From Caryophanales bacterium UBA1427 (GTDB taxonomy: Bacteria > Bacillota_I > Bacilli_A > ML615J-28 > CAG-313): a stretch of 20,265 nucleotides of DNA. The stretch covers positions 1-20,265 of the forward strand of contig DCTZ01000035.1 of assembly GCA_002329485.1 (NCBI GenBank). The letters are read 5' to 3'. Under the pieces are notes generated by a model that made no database searches, was not told the DNA's origin, and saw only the letters and a program-made list of their open reading frames with translations. How positions within the stretch are numbered: position 1 is the first letter of the stretch; each line of letters begins with the position of its first letter. Both the position numbers and the translations under genes were made by a program. Shown here piece by piece: positions 14,022 through 20,265 of the stretch.

Positions 14022-14694
14022 TTTTATTTTCGATTAACTTCGGTAAAAGGAGATAGTCGGAAAAGCAAATCACATCTTCCCCGGAAACGCCCGTCGAAGT
14101 ATACCAGAAAGTTTTTAAACCGAGTTTTACGGCGGGAACAATATCGCATCGATAATCGTTTCCGATCATCGCGGTTTCTTCGGGGTTTAACTGATGTATT
14201 GCCAAAATCAGTTCAAAAAGCAGGGGACAAGGTTTACGCACCAAATTATCCGCGCTACTGTATACTTCGTCAAAATAGGAAAGTACGCCGATTTTTTTAA
14301 GCTGCTGCTTCAAAGTTCGGGCGGAAAAAGCCGAATTGCTTAAAGCCAGCAATTGATAACCGGCTGTTTTCAAGGTTTTCAGGCAATCAGCGATACCCGG
14401 CATGGCATCGATTGTTTCCGCGGCTTCGAGAAACGAAGTTTCCAACTCTTCAGGGTTTCCTTCCAAACGCAGCCCTTTCAGGAAAAAAGCCAAATAGTCC
14501 CGAAAAGGAATTTCCAACAAATGGTCTTTTCGGGTCTGGTAGGTAAAGGCAAGCAAATCGGCGCTGCGTTTTTGCCAAAGCATAAAAGGGGTTTGGGGAG
14601 CGAGCTGGTCATGCAACTTCTTCAGCCCTTTTTCGAAACTGAAGGACTTGCTATCGATAACCGTTCCTCCTAAATCAAAAATAACGGTTTTCAT
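14002..14694 (-). CDS. HAD-superfamily hydrolase
   Basis: 230 aa. The HAD fold with a helical cap resembles phosphoglycolate phosphatase or beta-phosphoglucomutase types. Motif I is FDLGGTVID with nucleophile Asp7. Motif II is Ser119 in LALSNS, motif III is Lys154 in RKPCP, and motif IV is GNDYRCD (178-184). The second Asp usual in motif I (DxD) is Gly9, a variant found in several HAD subgroups, so phosphatase activity is not certain. The start at 14694 is chosen because motif I follows at once and AGGTGA lies just upstream; longer frames would run through the radical SAM gene. It begins 8 bp after that gene's stop. The substrate is unknown. Confidence 0.88.
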   Translation of the reverse strand: MKTVIFDLGGTVIDSKSFSFEKGLKKLHDQLAPQTPFMLWQKRSADLLAFTYQTRKDHLLEIPFRDYLAFFLKGLRLEGNPEELETSFLEAAETIDAMPGIADCLKTLKTAGYQLLALSNSAFSARTLKQQLKKIGVLSYFDEVYSSADNLVRKPCPLLFELILAIHQLNPEETAMIGNDYRCDIVPAVKLGLKTFWYTSTGVSGEDVICFSDYLLLPKLIENKKTGSPV

Positions 14695-14702
14695 TTTCTC
14701 AC

Positions 14703-15563
14703 CTAAAATAAACTTAATTGTTCCTGGATTTGGGGACGGCTTTTCCGTAAATCCCATATAGTTTGAAAATCGGTTATTATGCCGTATTTTTGGCATCTTT
14801 CCAAAAATACTTCCCATAGTTTAGTCCGGTTGAGGGACGGCACTTCAAATTGATTGCCGTAAAGACGCTGGTAATCATATTTCAAACCCGGAAAATGGCG
14901 GTCCAGCTGCGCATAGAAATATTCGCGGTTGCCGGTTCTTAAGGTTAACCCAAAATCAAAAACCAAAATATAGCTAACCCCCGCTTCGTGAGCGGCATCG
15001 ACAATTCGCCCGATGTTTTCCGGCGTATCGTTGATAAAAGGCAAAATCGGGCCCAACCAAATGCCGGTCGTTATTCCCGCCTGGGAAAAAGTTTTCAATA
15101 CTTCGAAGCGCTCGCTAGTCTTGCTGACGTGAGGTTCCAAAATCGAACAAAGTTTATCGTCAAAAGTCGTAATCGTCAGATTCACGATTGCCCGGTTTTT
15201 GGCATTGATTTTTCGGTATAAATCCAAATCTCTTAATATCAGAGCGCTTTTGGTCAGAATATTGATGCCGAAACCGTATTCCAGAATAATTTCGAGCATT
15301 TTTCGCGTATACTGCAAATCTTTCTCGATATGTACATAGGGATCGCTCATCGAACCGGAAGTAATAATACCTTTGCTTCTTTTCTTGGCCAGTTCCTGAC
15401 CCAGCAAATCCAAAGCGTTTTCTTTTACCATGACGTTCTCGAAATCATCGATTTGGTAACAGGAACTGCGCGAATCGCAATAAATGCACCCGTGGGTGCA
15501 GCCGCGATAAATGTTGATATTTAAATCTTTGCTTAAAATTTGTTTGGCCTGAATATAACGCAT
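14703..15563 (-). CDS. SPL-family-like radical SAM protein ending in a beta-clamp-type motif
   Basis: 286 aa. The radical SAM [4Fe-4S] motif is CTHGCIYC (Cys22, Cys26, Cys29), followed by a GSMSDPYVHIEKD segment (70-82), NILTKS (101-106) and LTITTFD (129-135), giving the barrel strands in order. The pattern RGCTHGCIYCDSR with DPYxxxEK is that of the family often annotated as SPL (spore photoproduct lyase)-like or Rv2578c-like. These are presumed nucleic-acid-acting enzymes whose substrates are mostly unknown. The last five residues are QLSLF, an exact match to the consensus bacterial sliding-clamp-binding pentapeptide. The start shares one base with the preceding stop (TAATG) and has GGGAGAG upstream; longer frames through the upstream gene are rejected. 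Confidence 0.87.
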   Translation of the reverse strand: MRYIQAKQILSKDLNINIYRGCTHGCIYCDSRSSCYQIDDFENVMVKENALDLLGQELAKKRSKGIITSGSMSDPYVHIEKDLQYTRKMLEIILEYGFGINILTKSALILRDLDLYRKINAKNRAIVNLTITTFDDKLCSILEPHVSKTSERFEVLKTFSQAGITTGIWLGPILPFINDTPENIGRIVDAAHEAGVSYILVFDFGLTLRTGNREYFYAQLDRHFPGLKYDYQRLYGNQFEVPSLNRTKLWEVFLERCQKYGIITDFQTIWDLRKSRPQIQEQLSLF

Positions 15564-16549
15564 TACGCTCTCCCGTTCCTTTTTAGCATTTTCAGCTTTT
15601 CTTGACATAAAGGGAAGAAAAAACCCACCAAAACCGGTAATTCGCCAATTATCACGGCCCAAAATGGGAATGTTTGCTGCTTTTCCCGATTAATCAAGAA
15701 GACCGTCAATAAACCCGCTGCAGCTAACAGATAAAAGACGATTTTTACCGTTTTTGTTCCTTTGTTATCTAACTTCGCTTCAAAAAGCGCCTGAATAACC
15801 AAAACCGCAAGCAAAGCGACTACCAGATATTCCAAAGAACGATCCCTGGTAAAATGGCAGGTTAAAACCACCGTTCCGACCGTTCCCCATTCGAAAACCG
15901 TACTAAAGGAAAGAAAAGACCAATCGACGATTTCATCCTCGAGGTTTAAATCCTGCGGTTTTAACAAAAACAAAACAGCTACCGTAAAGATTAACCCGCC
16001 GCTGATTCCCCAAAAGAAACCGGGTTTAAGAAGATACAGAAAAATCTCCCTGCCGAAGCCAAAGACCCGTAGGATCGGCATCAGGAACAAAACAATCAGA
16101 ACAACGATTTTGCTTTTGGCATAATCGGGCTGATAAAATTGGATTCGGTAATCGCGGGTTAAACAGAGCAAAAAAAGCATTCCCCCGATTACGATATCCA
16201 TAATCACGCTGTTTAGGAAAACAATGATATTTTCTTTTTCGAAAGCCGAAATCACTCCGGCAATCACCCCAAAAAGAACCGTATCGGCAACAGTATACTT
16301 GATAAAAACGGTCGGATCGAACCGACTCTTTTGGCCGAACCCTATCGCCAGTCCCAAAAAAACAAGCATCGACCATTTCAGATAAAAATGGTTGGGGAAA
16401 AAAAGCAGCTGACTGTAAAGATATGCGATATACTCGTTATTATCGCTGAGCGTCCTGATAAATTCTTTCACTTGGAAATAATCAAGCGCAAGCACCGCAA
16501 CATTGATTAAAAGAAACGACAGAAGCGCAAACTTTTTGACCCGGTTCAT
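15563..16549 (-). CDS. polytopic membrane protein of unknown function
   Basis: 328 aa, not recognised. About nine or ten hydrophobic segments run from the N-terminus (ALLSFLLINVAVLALDYF, residues 8-25) to the end, with short polar loops. Charged loops include DYRIQFYQPDYAKSK and LDNKGTKTVK, and the C-terminus is basic (QEKLKMLKRNGRA), so it probably lies in the cytoplasm. There is no transporter or enzyme signature that I can name. It is first in the operon with the radical SAM and HAD genes, and its stop overlaps the radical SAM start by one base (TAATG). The start has GGGAGG 6 nt upstream and an extended -10 promoter follows. Confidence 0.8.
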   Translation of the reverse strand: MNRVKKFALLSFLLINVAVLALDYFQVKEFIRTLSDNNEYIAYLYSQLLFFPNHFYLKWSMLVFLGLAIGFGQKSRFDPTVFIKYTVADTVLFGVIAGVISAFEKENIIVFLNSVIMDIVIGGMLFLLCLTRDYRIQFYQPDYAKSKIVVLIVLFLMPILRVFGFGREIFLYLLKPGFFWGISGGLIFTVAVLFLLKPQDLNLEDEIVDWSFLSFSTVFEWGTVGTVVLTCHFTRDRSLEYLVVALLAVLVIQALFEAKLDNKGTKTVKIVFYLLAAAGLLTVFLINREKQQTFPFWAVIIGELPVLVGFFFPLCQEKLKMLKRNGRA

Positions 16550-16575
16550 TTTGTCCTCCCATGTCCTTTTTGGGA

Positions 16576-16584
16576 ATTATACCA
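16576..16584 (-). promoter_or_regulatory. extended -10 promoter of the membrane protein-radical SAM-HAD operon
   Basis: On the - strand TGGTATAAT gives TGn plus a perfect TATAAT, 27 bp upstream of the ATG at 16549. There is no good -35; the spacer is a T-rich tract. Confidence 0.7.
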
Positions 16585-16620
16585 CAAAAACAAAAAACCA
16601 AACATTTTTTCATAAAGCAT

Positions 16621-16649
16621 AAAAAAATCCAGCTGGTTAAGGCTGGATT
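16621..16649 (-). terminator. intrinsic terminator after the VWA lipoprotein gene
   Basis: Read on -, AATCCAGC (16649-16642) pairs perfectly with GCTGGATT (16633-16626) around an 8-nt loop, then T's run on to 16621. It lies 9 bp after the stop codon and ends the operon that enters from the right. Confidence 0.9.
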
Positions 16650-16657
16650 ATTGACGC

Positions 16658-18109
16658 TTAATTTTGGTTTCCGTTTCTTACCTTCCGAACCAATTCCAAG
16701 AATTCCAGGCGATATGCATCGGTGAGTATTTCCGGTTTATCGATTCGCTCGATGATGTTGTTGTAAGAAGCGTTGCTTTTGAATTCCGAATCCCGTAACA
16801 ACAATCCGAATTCCGCTACCCCACTGGCAAAGATAAAATCATTCGACGGTATTTCGGTTATTTCGCTGCAGGTTGCAACGATTTCGTTGCTTATAAAAGT
16901 AGTCGGATCTTTATATCTTAAGGTACATTTGAAGATTTCCGGGTTTTCGGCCTGATTTTCTTTTAAGACAATTTCAATCAGACAAACAGTCGTATGGCCG
17001 GCTCCGATTTCTCCCGCATCCGTTTCTTCGTTTTCGAATTCCTCGTCGGTGAGGATTTTGTTTTCGTAACCGATGACCCGGTATTTTTCTACAACCTCCG
17101 GATTAAATTCCACTTGCGCCTTGGTGTCCTTGGCAACCGTCATAAGGGTTCCGCCCAATTCTGAAACAAAGACTTTTTGCGCTTCCAAAATCGAATCGAT
17201 ATAATAATAGTTTCCGTTTCCGGCTTGGGCCAAAGTATCCATGGTACTAGCTTTGAGATTGCCTTCTCCAAAACCCAAAACGGTCAGATAGACGCCTGTT
17301 TCGCGCTTTTGACTGATAAATCGTTTTAAGCCTTCGATACTGGTAATTCCGACATTAAAGTCGCCGTCGGTTCCGAGGAAGACGCGATTATTTCCGCCTT
17401 CGACAAAGTATTTTTCGGCCAATTCGTAAGCCTTGTAGATACCTTTGCTGCCATGGGTGGAACCGGAAGCCGTCAGGTCGCTGACGATGGCACTGATTCG
17501 GGTTTTTTCGAAACCGAAACCCCCGTCAAGCACCACTTTGTCGCCTGCTGCATAGGTCACAATCGAAATGCGGTCTTGGTCGTTGAGATTGTCAATCAAC
17601 AATTTGAAGGCATTGATCATGAGCGGCAATTTATTGTCGAAACCCATCGAACCGCTGACATCGAGCAAAAAGACAAAGTTGTTCGGTTTTTCGTTGTCAA
17701 GTTCAAATTCCTTGGCTTTGATTCCGATTTGGACGAGCTTGTTGCTATCGTTCCACGGACAATCGGCCACTTCCGTAAAAATCTTTAAGGCCTTGTCGGT
17801 ATCGTTGACATAAGAATAATTGAAGTAATTGAGCATCTGCTCAATGTTAACCGCATCCTTCACCACCGGCCGGCCGTTATTGATTAACCGTCGGATATTG
17901 CTATAGGCGGCGTTGGAAGAATCCAAACTGACATTGACCTTGTTGTTGGTTGCGGTGTCGATATAGCCCTTTTCCACAAGTTCCAAATAAGATTCGAGGT
18001 TTCCTCCGGAATCCCTCGGAACATAGTTATGATAACCGCTATCCTTTGAGGCACAGCCAATTGTAAAAAACAAAACACAGACAAGGGACAAAACGAAAAA
18101 TCTCTTCAA
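16658..18109 (-). CDS. YfbK-like VWA-domain lipoprotein
   Basis: 483 aa. A lipoprotein signal peptide (MKRFFVLSLVCVLFFTIGC) has its lipobox Cys at 19, so the mature protein should be anchored to the outer face of the membrane. Then comes the YfbK-type N-terminal domain (about 50-115, with IRRLINNG and NIEQMLNYFNYSY), and a von Willebrand A domain (about 143-320) with a complete MIDAS: DVSGS (150-154), Thr218 in GSTHG and Asp248 in GTDGD. A YfbK-type C-terminal region follows to the end. Such proteins probably bind ligands through a divalent metal, but no precise role is known. The start codon is TTG at 18109 with AAGGAG about 9 nt upstream; no ATG fits. Last gene of the SRAP-asnA-GyrI-like-VWA run. 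Confidence 0.88.
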   Translation of the reverse strand: MKRFFVLSLVCVLFFTIGCASKDSGYHNYVPRDSGGNLESYLELVEKGYIDTATNNKVNVSLDSSNAAYSNIRRLINNGRPVVKDAVNIEQMLNYFNYSYVNDTDKALKIFTEVADCPWNDSNKLVQIGIKAKEFELDNEKPNNFVFLLDVSGSMGFDNKLPLMINAFKLLIDNLNDQDRISIVTYAAGDKVVLDGGFGFEKTRISAIVSDLTASGSTHGSKGIYKAYELAEKYFVEGGNNRVFLGTDGDFNVGITSIEGLKRFISQKRETGVYLTVLGFGEGNLKASTMDTLAQAGNGNYYYIDSILEAQKVFVSELGGTLMTVAKDTKAQVEFNPEVVEKYRVIGYENKILTDEEFENEETDAGEIGAGHTTVCLIEIVLKENQAENPEIFKCTLRYKDPTTFISNEIVATCSEITEIPSNDFIFASGVAEFGLLLRDSEFKSNASYNNIIERIDKPEILTDAYRLEFLELVRKVRNGNQN

Positions 18110-18154
18110 AACCAGTTTCTCCTTTCTTTTTAACCATTACCTAACCTTAAACAA

Positions 18155-18670
18155 CTATTTGATAAAATAACAAATATCCAAAACTACATTGCCGAGTTCG
18201 TCGGGGGTGGTAAAACGCGGGCAGGCATAACGTTCAAAGAACCATAAAGCCCCTTGGACATCGGTAATTACTGTTTCGCCTCTTTGAACCAAAGTATTGC
18301 CACAGGCATCTTCGTGGCTGTAAAGGTTTCCTTCTTTCCCGTAAAGCCAAACAACCCCAAGGGTGCTTTCCGGAAAATCGACAAAGTCAAAACCGGCGGG
18401 AACCGGGGTATCTTTCGGCCTAAACATGCCAATCCAGTACTCGAAAGGTTCGCCTTCTTTCCAGCGCATCAAACCGATGTAGGCATCGCTGTCTTCAAAA
18501 AAGGGTTCCGGAATGGTCAATTGTTCCAAAGTTTCAAAATAGCCTTGGGAAAACCATTCTCCCCATTTGTTGGCAAATGACCCGTTTACCCGATCGGCAT
18601 CCGAATATTTTCTCCCGATAAAACGGGTTGCGGGGAGAGCTTGCCGATAAACATTTTTGATTTCGAACAT
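18155..18670 (-). CDS. GyrI-like / AraC effector-binding-domain protein
   Basis: 171 aa. A single GyrI-like (Rob/AraC-type effector-binding) fold is suggested by the opening MFEIKNVYRQALPATRFIGR, the central YIGLMRW and YWIGMFRPKDTPVPAGFDFVDF, and LGVVWLYG, in which the last strand of the first repeat follows the sequence expected for this fold. There is no DNA-binding domain, so it is a stand-alone ligand-binding protein. Relatives bind small amphipathic molecules or act as hydrolases or toxin-binding proteins. AAAGGAG lies 8 nt before the ATG. It starts 13 bp after the asnA stop and ends 45 bp before the VWA gene, so it is cotranscribed with both. Confidence 0.75.
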   Translation of the reverse strand: MFEIKNVYRQALPATRFIGRKYSDADRVNGSFANKWGEWFSQGYFETLEQLTIPEPFFEDSDAYIGLMRWKEGEPFEYWIGMFRPKDTPVPAGFDFVDFPESTLGVVWLYGKEGNLYSHEDACGNTLVQRGETVITDVQGALWFFERYACPRFTTPDELGNVVLDICYFIK

Positions 18671-18683
18671 CCCTTTTTCTCCT

Positions 18684-19688
18684 TTATAAAATCATTATCC
18701 CATGATCTTTTAAGATCTTGAGGTCTTCTTCCGGCCAGAGCGAAGCCTGGACTTCACCAATATGCGCTTTTTCAAGCATAACCAGACATAAGCGGGATTG
18801 ACCGATTCCTCCCCCAATCGAAAGAGGGAGGTTTTCTTCCGAGACATCCCGATGAAACGGATATTGCAATCTTTCCAAGGTATTTGTTACCTGAAGTTGA
18901 TACCGTAAACTCCGTGCATCGACGCGGATGCCCATGGAAGACAGCTCCACAGCCTGACCGAGCGGATCATACCATACGAGAATGTCGCCATTTAATTGCC
19001 AATCGTCATAGTCCGGCGCGCGCAAATCGTGCCTGCTGCCGTTCGACAATTTGTCGCCGATACCGATGATGAAGACGGTTTTCTTTTCCCGGCAAATTGC
19101 GTTTTCCCTTTCTTTGGCCGAAAGATGGGGATACTTTTGCAACAATTGTTCGGAAGTGATAAAAAAGACCTCTTCTTCAATTGTCTCTTTCAACCCTGAA
19201 AACCGCTCGTTCAGTAATTCTTTCGTTTCGACAATTGCTTTGACGATTTTTCGGACAATTTGTTCCAAATAGGCGACATTGCGATCATTCGGTAAAATCA
19301 CGCGTTCCCAGTCCCATTGATCGACATAAAGCGAATGGAGGTTATCCAGAGTTTCGTCTTTGCGGATTGCATTCATGTCAGTATACAAACCGCTTTCCGG
19401 CAAAAAGCGGTATTTATTCAAAGCCATCCGTTTCCATTTCGCCAGCGATTGGACAATTTCGATTGAATCGGGAAAAGCATTGATGTGGAAACTGACAGGC
19501 TTTTCGATGCCGCTTAAGTTATCGTTTAACCCCGAGGATTCTCGGACAAAAAGGGGAGCGGATACTCTGGTTAAATTCAATTTTTCCGCAAGCTTCCGTT
19601 CAAACGTATCTTTGACAAATTTGATGGCCTGTTGGGTTTCCATTAAATCAAGAATACTGGTATAGTTTTTCGGTATATAAACGCTCAT
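18684..19688 (-). CDS. asnA: aspartate--ammonia ligase (asparagine synthetase A)
   Basis: 334 aa. AsnA makes asparagine from aspartate, ATP and ammonia through an aspartyl-adenylate. It has the class II aminoacyl-tRNA synthetase-like fold. Family landmarks are the N-terminal TQQAIKFVKDTFERKL, APLFV, GLNDNLSGIEKPVSFH, the core SLYVDQWDWE with TDMNAIRKDE just before it, and the C-terminal motif 3-like GGGIGQSRLCLVMLEKAHIG beginning at about 292. Length is as expected. AGGAGA lies 9 nt upstream of the ATG. It follows the SRAP gene by 19 bp. Use of free ammonia rather than glutamine is typical of Lactobacillales and some other Gram-positives. Confidence 0.96.
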   Translation of the reverse strand: MSVYIPKNYTSILDLMETQQAIKFVKDTFERKLAEKLNLTRVSAPLFVRESSGLNDNLSGIEKPVSFHINAFPDSIEIVQSLAKWKRMALNKYRFLPESGLYTDMNAIRKDETLDNLHSLYVDQWDWERVILPNDRNVAYLEQIVRKIVKAIVETKELLNERFSGLKETIEEEVFFITSEQLLQKYPHLSAKERENAICREKKTVFIIGIGDKLSNGSRHDLRAPDYDDWQLNGDILVWYDPLGQAVELSSMGIRVDARSLRYQLQVTNTLERLQYPFHRDVSEENLPLSIGGGIGQSRLCLVMLEKAHIGEVQASLWPEEDLKILKDHGIMIL

Positions 19689-19707
19689 TTGTTAATTCTC
19701 CTATTAA

Positions 19708-20265
19708 TTAAATTTTTGTCGCCTTTTGTGCCTGGATTTTTTCGATGCACGCCGGGGCATCGAATTGGGCATTGTTGATAATTTTGGAAACCTGATAATA
19801 TTCCATTAAACTGGCGGAATACGGTTTCAATGTGGCAAGCAATTCTTCTTCGTTTGTTAAACCGGGATTGAGCCACAATTTCTTGGCTTCTTCGGTTAAA
19901 ATTACCGGCATGCGATCATGGACTTCCGCCATCAAAGGATTGGCATTGGTGGTAATAATCGCACAGGTATAAATCTTTGTACCGTCGCTTTTCGTATAGG
20001 CTCCCCATATCCCCGCAAACCCAAAGATTTCCTGATTCTTAACCAAAAAACGCATCGGGATCTTGTCGCCGGAAGTCTTTTTCCATTCGTAAAAACTGTC
20101 GGCCAAAATCACGCAACGGTGAAATTTGAAAGCCTTTTGAAAAGAAGGTTTGGTGGCAATTGTTTCGGCCCGGGCATTTATCAATTGCTTTACCGCTTTA
20201 TCGTCCTTGGCAAAAGGAGGAATAAAACCCCAATTCAGGGTTCCGACCCGGTTTTTTTCGCCGTC
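19708..20265 (-). CDS. SOS response-associated peptidase family protein (SRAP; YedK/HMCES), 5' end cut off
   Basis: 185 codons lie in the window and the frame stays open to the right edge, so the N-terminus with the catalytic Cys2 is missing. SRAP proteins bind abasic sites in single-stranded DNA and form a DNA-protein crosslink with Cys2. The visible remainder has NWGFIPPFAKD at the edge, INARAET (Asn and Glu of the active region), ILADSFYEWKK (the active-site Glu), ITTNAN and VHDRMPVIL (catalytic His). An in-frame TTG at 20184 lies inside this conserved region and is not the real start, because the family sequence continues upstream of it. It is followed after 19 bp by asnA. Confidence 0.92.
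   Translation of the reverse strand, partial: DGEKNRVGTLNWGFIPPFAKDDKAVKQLINARAETIATKPSFQKAFKFHRCVILADSFYEWKKTSGDKIPMRFLVKNQEIFGFAGIWGAYTKSDGTKIYTCAIITTNANPLMAEVHDRMPVILTEEAKKLWLNPGLTNEEELLATLKPYSASLMEYYQVSKIINNAQFDAPACIEKIQAQKATKI

Noticed and set aside
20162..20184. TTG at 20184 as the start of the SRAP protein
   Set aside because: Conserved family sequence (NWGFIPPFAKD) continues upstream in the same frame to the window edge, so the gene is simply truncated by the window.

Overview
The window looks like chromosomal DNA from a bacterium of the Bacillota/Mycoplasmatota side of the tree. The evidence is moderately AT-rich DNA with A/T-rich spacers, AGGAGG- and GGTGAT-type ribosome binding sites, and consensus or extended -10 (TGnTATAAT) promoters. 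The gene set points the same way: an rsmD-coaD-YlbJ-like neighbourhood, ammonia-dependent asnA, feoAB with a small Cys-rich FeoB partner, and a heterodimeric ABC exporter. TGA is used as a real stop (in the ATGA overlaps at 8875-8878 and 11148-11151), so the code is standard, unlike that of Mycoplasma or Spiroplasma. The order or genus cannot be fixed from this sequence. I see no phage, IS element, CRISPR array or rRNA. The genes are tightly packed and no gene-free stretch exceeds 300 bases.

Layout from left to right. (1) The 3' end of a tRNA-Arg(UCU) on + and a GH3 glycosidase on - converge on a shared bidirectional terminator. (2) A + strand purine/pyrimidine salvage pair, hpt-udk, ends in a strong terminator. 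It is followed by a + strand pair coding for a CwlC-like amidase with LysM and a YlbJ-like membrane protein. (3) A - strand operon holds a degenerate HNH-like protein, rsmD and coaD. coaD overlaps the YlbJ-like gene tail to tail, and its terminator lies inside that gene. (4) A heterodimeric ABC exporter operon on - has a consensus promoter and a leader with several inverted repeats. (5) feoA-feoB-small Cys-rich protein on - is divergent from a DtxR-family regulator on +. A palindrome overlaps the feo -10 box, so this reads as a self-contained iron uptake and regulation module.

(6) A - strand operon holds an unknown polytopic membrane protein, a radical SAM protein ending in a perfect beta-clamp-binding-like pentapeptide (QLSLF), and a HAD hydrolase. 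It shares a bidirectional terminator with the regulator gene. (7) A - strand operon entering from the right edge holds a SRAP (YedK/HMCES) DNA-protein crosslink protein (5' end cut off), asnA, a GyrI-like effector-binding protein and a YfbK-like VWA lipoprotein, and ends in a terminator.

Most genes are housekeeping. The points most worth a second look are the clamp motif on the radical SAM protein, the HNH-fold relative that has lost its first catalytic His in the rsmD-coaD operon, the structured leader of the ABC exporter, and the operator architecture at feo. I found no convincing wholly new multi-gene system.
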